Positions 1 through 8,467 of a DNA stretch of 64,000 nt are shown here, piece by piece (the first letter of the stretch is position 1; each line of letters starts with the position of its first letter). The translations under genes and the position numbers were made by a program. The DNA is from Labrenzia sp. CE80 (GTDB lineage Bacteria > Pseudomonadota > Alphaproteobacteria > Rhizobiales > Stappiaceae). The notes under the pieces were generated by a model. That model did no database searches. It saw only the letters and a list, made by a program, of their open reading frames with translations, and had not been told where the DNA came from. Where the stretch lies: the NCBI RefSeq assembly GCF_009650605.1, contig NZ_WAJT01000001.1:1736001-1800000 (forward strand), read 5' to 3'.

Positions 1-590
1 CGGAAGAGCAGCGTCAGGATCGGCATTCCGAAGACCGAATGCACGAGTACAAGACCGGTCAAGCTGCCATAGAGGCCGATTTCCCTGAGCATGATGACGA
101 TCGGATAGATCATCACCTGGTAGGGAATGAAGGCCCCCACAATCAGGATGGTGAAGAAGAGCTCCGCCCCCTTGAAGCGCCAATTGGCCAGTGCGTAGCC
201 ATTGACCGAGGCGATGGCGATGGAAAGCACCACCGAAGGCACAAGGATCCGAACGGAATTCCAGAACCCACGAGAAAGCCCTTCGCAATTCAGCCCGGTG
301 CAGGCTTCGGACCAGGCTTTCACCCAAGGCGCGAAGGTAACCTCGACCGGCGGCGAAAAGATGTTGCCGAGCCGGATTTCCGGCATGCCTTTCAGCGACG
401 TTACCACCATCACGTAGAGCGGCAGCAGATAATACAGCGCAACGACGATCAGCGTGCCGTAGAGGATGATATTGCGACGTGTCAGAACGCGCTTGGGCTT
501 CTCGCCGCGCGGTCCATCCAAGACGGACCTATCCCCGGCATAGCCTTGAGCCGAAAGAGAATTGTTGTTGAGATCTGCGACTTTAGCCAC
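1..590 (-). CDS. Carbohydrate ABC transporter permease, MalG type (partial, runs off left edge)
   Basis: Inner-membrane permease of a binding-protein-dependent sugar importer; only the N-terminal ~196 residues lie in the window. Reading the minus strand from a GTG at 590 gives a short cytoplasmic N-terminus, a first membrane helix (ILYGTLIVVALYYLLPLYVMV), a periplasmic stretch, and then further helices with GAFIPYQVMIYPIVIML, typical of MalG-family subunits. The GTG overlaps the stop of the upstream MalF-like gene by 8 bases, so the two are translationally coupled and should pair as a heterodimer. The EAA loop and the cognate ATPase lie beyond the edge. Substrate unknown; the neighbouring binding protein suggests a monosaccharide or small oligosaccharide. 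Confidence 0.88.
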   Translation of the reverse strand, partial: MAKVADLNNNSLSAQGYAGDRSVLDGPRGEKPKRVLTRRNIILYGTLIVVALYYLLPLYVMVVTSLKGMPEIRLGNIFSPPVEVTFAPWVKAWSEACTGLNCEGLSRGFWNSVRILVPSVVLSIAIASVNGYALANWRFKGAELFFTILIVGAFIPYQVMIYPIVIMLREIGLYGSLTGLVLVHSVFGMPILTLLF

Positions 591-1479
591 GACGCGATTT
601 CCCCCCGAATTCCAGATAGGCCCACGGCACCACCACGATGACAACAGACAGCAGCATCATGGTCGAGGCGGCAAAGCCCTGCCCCAGATTCTGCGAGAGG
701 AACATTGCGTCATAGACGTATTTAGCGGGGACTTCGGACGCGATTCCTGGACCGCCCCCGGTCTGGGCGACAATCAGGTCATAGACCTTGATGATGCCCG
801 ATGCGATGAGCACGAGCGCCGTGATGAAGATGCCGCGCATCATGGGAATGACGATAAAGACGTAGGTTTTCCAGACCGGAATGCCGTCGACGCGCGAGGC
901 CTTCCAGATGTCCTCGTCAATGCCGCGCAAACCGGCGAGCATCAGGCACATGATCAGGCCCGTTTCGTGCCAGAGCCCGGCGATCAGAACGCCGTAGATG
1001 ACGATGTCGGGATTATAGAGCGGGTCGAAATTAAAGTTCTCGAAGCCCATGCTTCGGACCACGTTCTGGACGCCGAAATCAGGGTTCAATATCCACTGCC
1101 ATGCAAGGCCCGTGACGATGAAGCTCAGGGCAAACGGATACAAAAAGATAGTCCGAAATGTGTCTTCGAACCTGATCTTCCGGTCCAGAAGCGCAGCAAG
1201 CAGAAAGCCGACGACCATGGCAAAAACCAGGGAGAGCGCACCGTAGATGGCTAGATTTTCAATGGAAATCAGCCACTTGTTGCTGGACCACAAGCGCTCA
1301 TACTGCGCCAGCCCAACAAACTTCTCCTTCGGCAGCAGTTTGGAGCTGGTGAAGGAATAAAGAACCGTCCAGGCCGTTCCCCCGACGAACACGATGCCTG
1401 CGGTTGCGATCATAGGGATCGCGGCCACCTTGGCGCTCAGGTTCCGGTGCCATCTGAACGGGCGCTTTGCAACCGCCAT
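583..1479 (-). CDS. Carbohydrate ABC transporter permease, MalF type
   Basis: A 298-residue inner-membrane permease with about six hydrophobic segments and the EAA-type cytoplasmic loop around DEDIWKASRVDGIPVWKTYVFIVIP, the ATPase docking site of this family. I chose the ATG at 1479 over an in-frame start 36 bases upstream because GAGGG lies 10 bases ahead of it. It sits between the binding protein gene and the MalG-type gene, so the operon order is binding protein, MalF, MalG. The absence of the long MalF periplasmic insertion is typical of glucoside and monosaccharide importers of this class. Confidence 0.92.
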   Translation of the reverse strand: MAVAKRPFRWHRNLSAKVAAIPMIATAGIVFVGGTAWTVLYSFTSSKLLPKEKFVGLAQYERLWSSNKWLISIENLAIYGALSLVFAMVVGFLLAALLDRKIRFEDTFRTIFLYPFALSFIVTGLAWQWILNPDFGVQNVVRSMGFENFNFDPLYNPDIVIYGVLIAGLWHETGLIMCLMLAGLRGIDEDIWKASRVDGIPVWKTYVFIVIPMMRGIFITALVLIASGIIKVYDLIVAQTGGGPGIASEVPAKYVYDAMFLSQNLGQGFAASTMMLLSVVIVVVPWAYLEFGGKSRRG

Positions 1480-1563
1480 GCTTGAAGTGCCCTCTTCTCG
1501 GGTCGCTTGATGCAAACCTCAGCCGTTCCCAGGCGCCTCAGTCGGGCACCCAGATCTTGAGTG

Positions 1564-1601
1564 GCTGTCTCGCGCCGCCTCTTTCGGGCACGCGAGACAG
1601 C
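1564..1601 (-). other. Intercistronic stem-loop after the binding-protein gene
   Basis: Perfect 11-bp inverted repeat: GCTGTCTCGCG at 1564-1574 and its complement at 1591-1601, with a 16-base loop. It lies between the binding protein stop and the permease start. There is no T-run on the minus strand, so it is more likely an mRNA 3'-end stabiliser or attenuator that keeps binding protein in excess over permease than a full terminator. Confidence 0.7.
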
Positions 1602-1620
1602 TGTTTTTGATGTTCAGGTG

Positions 1621-2871
1621 TCAGCTAGCGTTGGAGATGATCGACGCGAAACGTGACTGGGCAGTCTCGGCCGAGATTGACGGATCGTTGAAGAACTCGA
1701 CGAAAAGGTCGTTCACCAGTGTCAGGTCGTCTGCCGACAGCAGCTGATCCGGCGCCTGGATGATGTTCCCCTTCGCGAGGATATCGAGACCCTTTTTCAT
1801 ACAGTCATTGGCAGTATTCAGATCAACATCGCCGCGAACCGGAAGCGAACCCTTCTTGAGATTGAAGGCGACCTGCGTTTCCGGCGAGATCATGACGCTG
1901 GCGAGTTCTGCCTGGGCGGCAGCCACCTCCGCATCATCCACTTTCGGGAAATAGAAAGCATCTCCGCCGGTCTGGATCACTTCATTGACGCCGAGCCCCG
2001 GGAGACAGGTATAGTCCTCTCCGGCGACCTGACCGGCCACTTGAAACTCCCCTTGCGCCCAGTCTCCCATGATCTGACCTGCCGCCTTGCCGGAGATTAC
2101 CATGCCTGTCGCATCATTCCAGTTCTGGATATTGGAATCCTTTGCCATGTCGCGGGCAGCAGATGCGGCCTCAAACACCTTCGCAAGTTCGTCGCCACCC
2201 GCAAGTTCGGCGTCCTTGCCGCCGAAGACAGCGGTATAGGTATCAGGACCTGCAAGAGCGACAAGAAGCACCTGGAATGCTAAGGTCGCCTGCCAGGGCT
2301 GCTGCCCCATGGCCAGCGGAATGATTCCAGCTTCCCGCAGCTTTGGCGCTGCGGCAGCGTATTCGTCCCAGTTGGTTGGTACTGGCACACCGGCTTTTTC
2401 AAAAGCCGTGTTCGAAAGCCACAGCCACTGCTGGGAATGGATGTTGACTGGCACGCAGTAAATTCGGCCATCAAGGGTGCAGCTGTCGAGCAGACTGGAC
2501 GGACGAACGACATCCTTCCAGTTTCCGGCTTCGGCAATGTCGGTCAGGTCACGCATCAGGCCCGCCTCCACGAGCTCCTCCGCCTGGCGACCATGATTGA
2601 ACTGCGTCGCAGCCATCGGATCACCGCCGGTAATGCGGGAGATCATGATCGGGCGGGCAGTGCCGCCAGATCCGGCGATCGCGCCATCAACCCATTTGTT
2701 GCCGGTCGCATCGAAAGCCTTGGCAAACTCGGCTACGGCCGCAGCTTCTCCACCGGATGTCCACCAGTGTGTGACCTCCAAGTCGGTCGCGAGCGCCCCT
2801 GCTCCCAAAGGCATTGCAACAGCCGCCATCAGCAGCCCTGCCCGCTTCATTCCTTTTATCGAACCACGCAT
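1621..2871 (-). CDS. Extracellular sugar-binding protein of ABC transporter (family 1)
   Basis: A 416-residue periplasmic solute-binding protein. The N-terminus has a basic start and a hydrophobic core ending near LGAGALA, a Sec signal peptide. The mature start TDLEVTHWWTSGGEAAAVAEF and the segment FNHGRQAEELVEAGLM resemble glucose/mannose-type binding proteins (GtsA-like). GGGAGGA lies 6 bases before the ATG. It is the first gene of the operon and is divergent from a LacI-type regulator. The ligand cannot be read from sequence; glucose-like sugars or glucosides are the best guess by family resemblance. Confidence 0.9.
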   Translation of the reverse strand: MRGSIKGMKRAGLLMAAVAMPLGAGALATDLEVTHWWTSGGEAAAVAEFAKAFDATGNKWVDGAIAGSGGTARPIMISRITGGDPMAATQFNHGRQAEELVEAGLMRDLTDIAEAGNWKDVVRPSSLLDSCTLDGRIYCVPVNIHSQQWLWLSNTAFEKAGVPVPTNWDEYAAAAPKLREAGIIPLAMGQQPWQATLAFQVLLVALAGPDTYTAVFGGKDAELAGGDELAKVFEAASAARDMAKDSNIQNWNDATGMVISGKAAGQIMGDWAQGEFQVAGQVAGEDYTCLPGLGVNEVIQTGGDAFYFPKVDDAEVAAAQAELASVMISPETQVAFNLKKGSLPVRGDVDLNTANDCMKKGLDILAKGNIIQAPDQLLSADDLTLVNDLFVEFFNDPSISAETAQSRFASIISNAS

Positions 2872-2896
2872 TTCATTCCTCCCATAACCGCGTTTT

Positions 2897-2912
2897 ACTG
2901 CAACGTTATAGT
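2897..2912. promoter_or_regulatory. Candidate LacI-family operator 1 (AACGTT core)
   Basis: ACTGCAACGTTATAGT: ACT..AACGTT..AGT is palindromic around a central CG, the usual form of LacI-family operators. It lies 25 bases before the binding-protein start codon, where repression would block initiation. A near copy occurs at 3180-3195. Confidence 0.55.
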
Positions 2913-3179
2913 TAGAACCTAATTCGACTTTTCAGAATTTTCAACACAGCATAAAAAAGTAGGTGTGCCAGTGCGAAGAACGCTTTGAAAAAATAGAGAC
3001 GATATTCAAAAATACAGACAATTTCCTCAAAAATCAAAGCATTATCTCGTTGATTTAATGACTATTTCAATTTTTGCGGAGTCATTTTCGCGCACGCAAA
3101 AATACACATTCGCAGATGCAGCACAACTGAATTTCCTCAGACCACTGACGCGCCTTTCAGTGTCAAAACTTGCGTTTTT

Positions 3180-3195
3180 TCTGCAACGTTTTAGT
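3180..3195. promoter_or_regulatory. Candidate LacI-family operator 2 (AACGTT core)
   Basis: TCTGCAACGTTTTAGT differs from the copy at 2897-2912 at only two positions. It is about 200 bases upstream of the regulator gene, so it could serve autoregulation or looping to the operator proximal to the transporter. Confidence 0.5.
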
Positions 3196-3398
3196 ATTTC
3201 AAGAGTGATCTTTCCCTGCCGCCTATGCACACGCAGCCTTGGTAAGATTGCAGCGTCTTGGACTTGTGACCGCGAACCTCCAGGGCCTCCGCAGCAGGAA
3301 ACAACACAGAAAATGGTCTTTCCCGGCCGTTCCTGGGGCTTTAGAAAGTCTGAAACAAAACGATTGGCTTTGCGCAAACTCCGGGCAGGATCCGCGAC

Positions 3399-4475
3399 GT
3401 GACCGACCAGACGACGAACGACCGGCAACATGAGACCGGCACCTCCGGTGACACCAGCACGCCGAAACTCGCAGCTGGACAGCGCCCGACGCTCAAGACC
3501 ATCGCCTTTATGACGGGCCTTGGCATTACGACCGTGTCCAAGGCACTCAAGGATGCACCGGACATCGGCGAAGCGACCAAGAAGCGAGTTCGCCTTGTTG
3601 CCGACCAGATCGGCTATCGCCCCAACCGCGCCGGCGTCCGCTTGCGCACGGGCAAGACCAACGTCATCAGCCTGATTCTCAATACGGAAGAAGAAATCCT
3701 AGGACTGACAAGCCAGATGATCCAGGGTATCTCGGAAGTTCTCGCCAACACCCCCTACCACCTGGTGGTAACGCCCTACACCCATGCGAGTGACCCGATG
3801 GCACCCGTGCGCTACGTCGTTGAGACCGGCTCGGCCGATGGCGTCATTCTTTCCCGCACGGAGCCGGACGATCTGCGGATCCGCTATTTGCATGACAAGA
3901 AACTGCCCTTTGCCACGCATGGCCGGACGGACATGGGCATCGCACACGCCTTTCATGACTATGACAACGCAGCTTTCGCACGGGATGCGGTGGAAATCCT
4001 TGCCAAGCTCGGCCGCAAAAGGCTGACCCTGGTCGGACCTCCAAGAAACCTCACCTACTCCCGTCACATGAGCGAAGGCTTTCTGGAAGGCATTGCCAAA
4101 TATGACCTGCAGCAGATGCCTATGCCCCCTGTTACGATTGACGATGACATTCACAAACTCGGAGACGCAGTTCATCAGCTGATGACCGGCGATCAGGCTC
4201 CCGACGGTATCATCTGCGGAAGCGGAAGCGCCGGCATTGCCGCCGCCTTCGGAACAGAGAAGGCCGGCATCACGCTCGGAAAAGAAGTCGATATCGTCTC
4301 GAAACAATCCTCATTTGACATGCTCAAATGGTTTCGCCCCGGCCTTAATGTCATTGACGAGGATTTTCGTGAAGCTGGACGGGATCTGGCACGAAAGGTC
4401 CTGGCCCGCATCGAGGGAACGCCGGCGGAAAACCTGCAGACCCTTGCCTACTCGCCGCCTCCAAAGCAGGACTGA
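3399..4475 (+). CDS. LacI-family transcriptional regulator of the MalFG-type sugar operon
   Basis: A 358-residue regulator with a GTG start and CAGGA upstream. After a ~28-residue polar extension comes a LacI helix-turn-helix (TLKTIAFMTGLGITTVSKAL), then a hinge whose usual AxALR motif is replaced by RAGVRLRTG, then a periplasmic-binding-protein-like effector domain. The AglR-like start and the divergent arrangement point to control of the adjacent transport operon in response to its sugar. It is convergent with a second LacI gene 20 bases away. Repressor or activator mode cannot be told from the sequence. Confidence 0.9.
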   Translation: MTDQTTNDRQHETGTSGDTSTPKLAAGQRPTLKTIAFMTGLGITTVSKALKDAPDIGEATKKRVRLVADQIGYRPNRAGVRLRTGKTNVISLILNTEEEILGLTSQMIQGISEVLANTPYHLVVTPYTHASDPMAPVRYVVETGSADGVILSRTEPDDLRIRYLHDKKLPFATHGRTDMGIAHAFHDYDNAAFARDAVEILAKLGRKRLTLVGPPRNLTYSRHMSEGFLEGIAKYDLQQMPMPPVTIDDDIHKLGDAVHQLMTGDQAPDGIICGSGSAGIAAAFGTEKAGITLGKEVDIVSKQSSFDMLKWFRPGLNVIDEDFREAGRDLARKVLARIEGTPAENLQTLAYSPPPKQD

Positions 4476-4495
4476 CGGCAGAACCTCCCGAACAG

Positions 4496-5530
4496 CTAGT
4501 CCGGTCTGCGGCCAATCTCGCGAGGCGCGCCAGTGCTGCCGCGAATGATCAGCTCGACCGGGAGAATGACAGCCCCTGTCCTTACCGGCTTACCCTCGAC
4601 CATATCCAGCATCTTGGTCATGGCCGCTTCGCCGATTAGTCGGCGCGGCTGGCGGATTGTGGTCAAAGGCGGCGTCGTGCAACTGGAAAACGGAATGTCG
4701 TCAAAGCCAATCACCGAGAAATCTCCCGGGACATTATAGCCACGCTGGCTCAGGGCCAGCAAAACACCGATGGCCATGTCATCATTGGCGCAGAAAAAGG
4801 CGGTCGGCAGGGCATCGCGTATGAAAAGTCGCTCGACGGCAAGGCGGCCGCCCTCGATGGAGAAGTCACCATCAAGCGTAAGGTCCGGATCGACTGCCAG
4901 CCCGCCTTGACGAAGCGCCAGCTCATACCCGGCCCTGCGTTCGGCTGAGAGGATATTGTTCGGCGGACCTGAGATATATGCAATCCGCCGATGGCCCAGC
5001 TCAACAAGGTGATGAACGGCCGTTCGAGCGCCGTGCTGGTTGTCGACCCCAACAAAGGGAACGCTTGCCTCAGGGATCGCCTCGCAGGCCGCCACGATCG
5101 GCGGAAGGTGTTGACGCACCTCTGCCGCGCCAAAGGGCAAATGGCCGGTCATCAGAACGATACCATCCGCCTTGTTCGACCTGGTGTAGGTCAGATAGGT
5201 CGCCTCCGTCTGGGGATCATTCTCCGTATTGCCAATCAAAAGGCCATATCCGCGCCTCGTGGCCACCGCTTCCAGGCCGAGCAGAATGTTTGCGAAGAAC
5301 GTGTTCGAGATATCCGGCACCATGGCCAGGATCATCTTGGACGACTTGCTGCGGAGGCTTTGCGCCATCGCGTTTGCGGTGAAGCCCGTTTTGGCGATCG
5401 CCGCGTTGACTTTTTTGCGCGTGGTTTCGGCCACTTTGCCAGGATGATGAATCGCACGGCTCACGGTCGCAATCGACACGCCCGCCATCCGCGCCACATC
5501 CTCAATCGTCGCCATCTTACGCACTTTCAA
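4496..5530 (-). CDS. LacI-family transcriptional regulator of the Rbs-type sugar operon
   Basis: A canonical LacI/GalR regulator of 344 residues: helix-turn-helix TIEDVARMAGVSIATVSRAI, hinge with AMAQSLRSK, and a PBP1-like effector domain containing GFDDIPFSSCTTPPLTTIRQP. A TTG at 5530 has GGGAG 8 bases upstream; the in-frame ATG at 5515 (MATIEDV) has no clear ribosome site, so the TTG is kept with some doubt. It is divergent from the Rbs-type ABC operon, with two tandem operators between them, so it is very likely its sugar-responsive repressor. Confidence 0.92.
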   Translation of the reverse strand: MKVRKMATIEDVARMAGVSIATVSRAIHHPGKVAETTRKKVNAAIAKTGFTANAMAQSLRSKSSKMILAMVPDISNTFFANILLGLEAVATRRGYGLLIGNTENDPQTEATYLTYTRSNKADGIVLMTGHLPFGAAEVRQHLPPIVAACEAIPEASVPFVGVDNQHGARTAVHHLVELGHRRIAYISGPPNNILSAERRAGYELALRQGGLAVDPDLTLDGDFSIEGGRLAVERLFIRDALPTAFFCANDDMAIGVLLALSQRGYNVPGDFSVIGFDDIPFSSCTTPPLTTIRQPRRLIGEAAMTKMLDMVEGKPVRTGAVILPVELIIRGSTGAPREIGRRPD

Positions 5531-5615
5531 ACAATCAACTCCCAGCGCAACCCCGTGCTTTTAGGCGATTTTCGGGTCAACAAGCAAGCGAGCCGAAGGT
5601 GTGAACAGAATGATA

Positions 5616-5652
5616 ATGTAAACCTTTACATCAAAAATGAAAACGTTTACAT
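5616..5652. promoter_or_regulatory. Tandem LacI operators two helical turns apart
   Basis: Two 16-base palindromes, ATGTAAACCTTTACAT (5616-5631) and ATGAAAACGTTTACAT (5637-5652), match the canonical LacI/GalR form ATGTAAACGTTTACAT. Their centres are 21 bp apart, so two dimers would bind the same face of the helix. They lie between the LacI gene and the ABC operon and could control both. Confidence 0.75.
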
Positions 5653-5769
5653 AATTTCTAACAGGAGGAAACTGGCACTGCCGGAGGGCGTGATTTTGAT
5701 CGTCGCGTCCTGGTGTCACGTCAGGATGATTTTATTGTTCGGCGCAAACGGCGACCTGGGAGGAAGACC

Positions 5770-7401
5770 ATGAGCGAACTTCGCACCGGCATTGCTGGTG
5801 GCGGCGGGCAAGCTGTTGCGGGCCCTGCCCTGTCGAACGCGCCTGCATCGGACAGGCAGCCCGTGCTATCCGCGCGGCATATCTCCAAGTCCTTTGGCGA
5901 CATCCAGGTCCTGTTCGGAATTGATTTCGATGTGCTCCCTGGCGAAGTCCACGCGCTGATCGGCGAGAATGGCGCCGGCAAATCCACCTTGATGAAGATC
6001 CTTTCAGGCTATCATCAGCCGACCTCTGGCAAGCTGCATCTGGACGCCCAGGAAGTGATCCTGCCCCCGGATGGACAGGCCGAAGACCTCGGTGTTGTGC
6101 TGATCCACCAGGAGTTCAATCTGGCGGAGCAGCTTTCGGTCGAAGAGAACATCTTTCTCGGACGCGAACTTCGCCGTGGTTGGTTTATCGACCATTCAGA
6201 GATGCGTCGGCAGACCGAAGAGCTCCTAGCTCATCTGAATGTCGACATGGCACCGGACGCCACCGTCGCCAGTCTGTCCGTTTCCCAAAAGCAGTTCGTT
6301 GAAATCGCGCGGGCCCTGTCACGCAAGGCGCGTGTCCTGATCATGGACGAGCCGACGGCAGTGCTGACGCCGGATGAAACCAGCGCCTTCTTCGAACAGA
6401 TACGTCTGATGCGTGAGCGGGGCGTCGGTGTTGTCCTCATTTCGCACAAGCTCGACGAGGTTAAGGAACTGGCCAACCGCGTGACCGTTCTGCGCGATGG
6501 TCATCAGATCATTACGACGGACGCGGACGAGCTGACCGAAGACGACATGGCACGTCACATGGTGGGCCGAGATCTTTCGGACATGTTCCCGCCAAAGAAT
6601 GAGCCGGACGTTGATGCGCCGCTGGTTCTCGAGGTTGATGGCCTTAGTGTTGGCACCGCGCTTCGCGACGTCTCATTCAACCTGCGCAAGGGCGAGATCC
6701 TGGGGTTCGCCGGCCTCATCGGCTCGGGGCGCTCGGCACTCTTCGAAGCCATCATTGGCCTACGTCAGCGCACGGGTGGCATCACCTGGTTAAATGGCGA
6801 AACGGTCGAAATGACAGCCCTGGACCAGGCTCGCGATCGCGGCATTGCCTATCTGACCAAGGACCGGAAGGGTCAGGGCCTTCTTCTCAACGACGGTTTG
6901 AAGGTCAATCTTACCCTGTTTGCGCTTCGGCAGTTCAGTAACAAGGGACTGATTGATGACACGCTTGAGGACGCAGCTCTCGAACGCGCCATTCGGCGTT
7001 TCGACATTCGCGTCCGGGACCGATCCGTGTCCGTTGGAGCACTTTCGGGTGGAAATCAGCAGAAGCTGCTCCTCGGCAAGGTCCTTGAGATCGATCCGAA
7101 CATCCTGATTGTTGACGAACCGACGCGCGGCATCGATGTCGGCACCAAGCAGCAAATCTACAATTTCATCGCAGCTCTGGCCGCGGAAGGAAAATCCATC
7201 GTCCTCATCTCTTCGGAAATGCCCGAAATCATCGGCATGAGCCACCGGGTCGCCGTCATGCGGTCCGGCCGGCTGACCGGCATCCTGCAAGGCGAAGAGA
7301 TCGAGGAACATGAAATCATGCGTTATGCGACCGGGCTCAAGAGCCAGGGCACAGCAGACGCAACCGGGGGAAACAACACTCATGCAGACCATGTCGCGTA
7401 A
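5770..7401 (+). CDS. Sugar ABC transporter ATP-binding protein, RbsA type (two ABC domains)
   Basis: A 543-residue ATPase with duplicated nucleotide-binding domains. The N-terminal half has Walker A GENGAGKST and the signature region SVSQKQFVEIARAL with Walker B VLIMDEPTA. The C-terminal half has a degenerate first motif (GLIGSGRS) and LSGGNQQKLLLGK with LIVDEPTRGID. This asymmetry is standard for CUT2 (RbsA/XylG) importers. The ATG at 5770 is preceded by GGGAGGAAG; upstream in-frame codons lack support. Its 3' end overlaps the permease start by 20 bases, indicating one operon. Confidence 0.95.
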   Translation: MSELRTGIAGGGGQAVAGPALSNAPASDRQPVLSARHISKSFGDIQVLFGIDFDVLPGEVHALIGENGAGKSTLMKILSGYHQPTSGKLHLDAQEVILPPDGQAEDLGVVLIHQEFNLAEQLSVEENIFLGRELRRGWFIDHSEMRRQTEELLAHLNVDMAPDATVASLSVSQKQFVEIARALSRKARVLIMDEPTAVLTPDETSAFFEQIRLMRERGVGVVLISHKLDEVKELANRVTVLRDGHQIITTDADELTEDDMARHMVGRDLSDMFPPKNEPDVDAPLVLEVDGLSVGTALRDVSFNLRKGEILGFAGLIGSGRSALFEAIIGLRQRTGGITWLNGETVEMTALDQARDRGIAYLTKDRKGQGLLLNDGLKVNLTLFALRQFSNKGLIDDTLEDAALERAIRRFDIRVRDRSVSVGALSGGNQQKLLLGKVLEIDPNILIVDEPTRGIDVGTKQQIYNFIAALAAEGKSIVLISSEMPEIIGMSHRVAVMRSGRLTGILQGEEIEEHEIMRYATGLKSQGTADATGGNNTHADHVA

Positions 7402-8389
7402 GGCCGCAGCCATCGGGTTCGGCCCGTTCGATCTCAAGACCTGGGGACCACTTCTTGCCCTCATAGGGCTGATGGTTCTGGGCACGGCCCTGAACACGTC
7501 ATTTCTATCGGAAGGCAACATCTCCAACATTTTGACGCGGAGTGCCTTCATCGGGATCATCGCGGTGGGCGCGACCTTCGTGATCACAGCCGGTGGCATC
7601 GACCTGTCAGTCGGCGCCATGGCAGCGGTGATTTCCGGCGTGATGATCATCTCGATGAATGCGCTGATGAACGTCTTTGACAGCGCCAGCCTGATCATTG
7701 CCTGCGGCATCCTCTTGTCGCTCGCACTTGGGCTTCTTGCCGGCGCATTCAACGGGCTTGTCACGACGAAAGGCAAGATCGAGGCCTTCATCGTCACCCT
7801 CGGCACCATGGGCATTTTCCGGTCGCTCGTGACATATTTTGCCGATGGCGGAACGCTCTCGCTCGATTTTGCCATCCGCGGCGCCTACCGGCCGTTCTAC
7901 TATGGCGACATCCTCGGCATACCGGTTCCCGTCATCGTCTTTGCCGTGGTTGCAGCGATTGGCTGGGTCATCCTCAATCGCACCGCTTTTGGCCGCCATT
8001 GCCGCGCGATTGGCTCCAACGAAGCCGTCGCCCGCTATTCCGCCGTTCAGGTCAACCGCGTCAAGACCCTGACCTACATCGTTCAGGGGCTTTGCGTCTC
8101 CCTGGCGACCATCATCTATGTCCCGCGCCTTGGCTCGGCCTCCTCTTCGACCGGTGTTCTTTGGGAACTGGAGGCGATTGCCGCGGTGATCATCGGCGGA
8201 ACTGTGCTCAAGGGCGGATCGGGCCGCATCGGCGGCACCGTGATCGGCGCGATCATGCTGACCATGATCGGCAACATCCTCAATCTGACGGATCTGATCT
8301 CCAACTACCTCAACGGTGCGGTTCAGGGCGTCATCATCATCGTCGCGGTCTGGCTGCAGCGCGGTGGTTGGAAGAACAAAGGCCAGTGA
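7382..8389 (+). CDS. Sugar ABC transporter permease, RbsC type
   Basis: A 335-residue, largely hydrophobic permease of the CUT2 family with ITAGGIDLSVGAMAAVISGVM and GSNEAVARYSAVQVNRVK, conserved RbsC/XylH-type segments. The ATG at 7382 (MQTMSRKAAA) follows a GGGGGAAA box and lies inside the end of the ATPase gene. The product would form the homodimeric channel energised by the preceding two-domain ATPase and fed by the following binding protein. Confidence 0.95.
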   Translation: MQTMSRKAAAIGFGPFDLKTWGPLLALIGLMVLGTALNTSFLSEGNISNILTRSAFIGIIAVGATFVITAGGIDLSVGAMAAVISGVMIISMNALMNVFDSASLIIACGILLSLALGLLAGAFNGLVTTKGKIEAFIVTLGTMGIFRSLVTYFADGGTLSLDFAIRGAYRPFYYGDILGIPVPVIVFAVVAAIGWVILNRTAFGRHCRAIGSNEAVARYSAVQVNRVKTLTYIVQGLCVSLATIIYVPRLGSASSSTGVLWELEAIAAVIIGGTVLKGGSGRIGGTVIGAIMLTMIGNILNLTDLISNYLNGAVQGVIIIVAVWLQRGGWKNKGQ

Positions 8390-8467
8390 GCCCAAGAAAC
8401 TTGCGCCGCGGTGTCCCGCCCGGCGCACGACCGGGACAGACCCGGAAAACTGGGAGTGGAGGAAAAC

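Larger units (their letters stand above)
2872..3398. other. Divergent regulatory region between sugar operon and its LacI regulator
   Basis: A 527-base AT-rich gap with no convincing gene; reading frames inside it have no family resemblance. It must hold the promoters of both the leftward transport operon and the rightward regulator, and carries two copies of a 16-base AACGTT-centred imperfect palindrome (listed separately). Confidence 0.7.

Noticed and set aside
3058..3402. 114-codon frame in the gap before the first LacI gene
   Set aside because: AT-rich, no ribosome site, no recognisable motif; the region contains operators and promoters.
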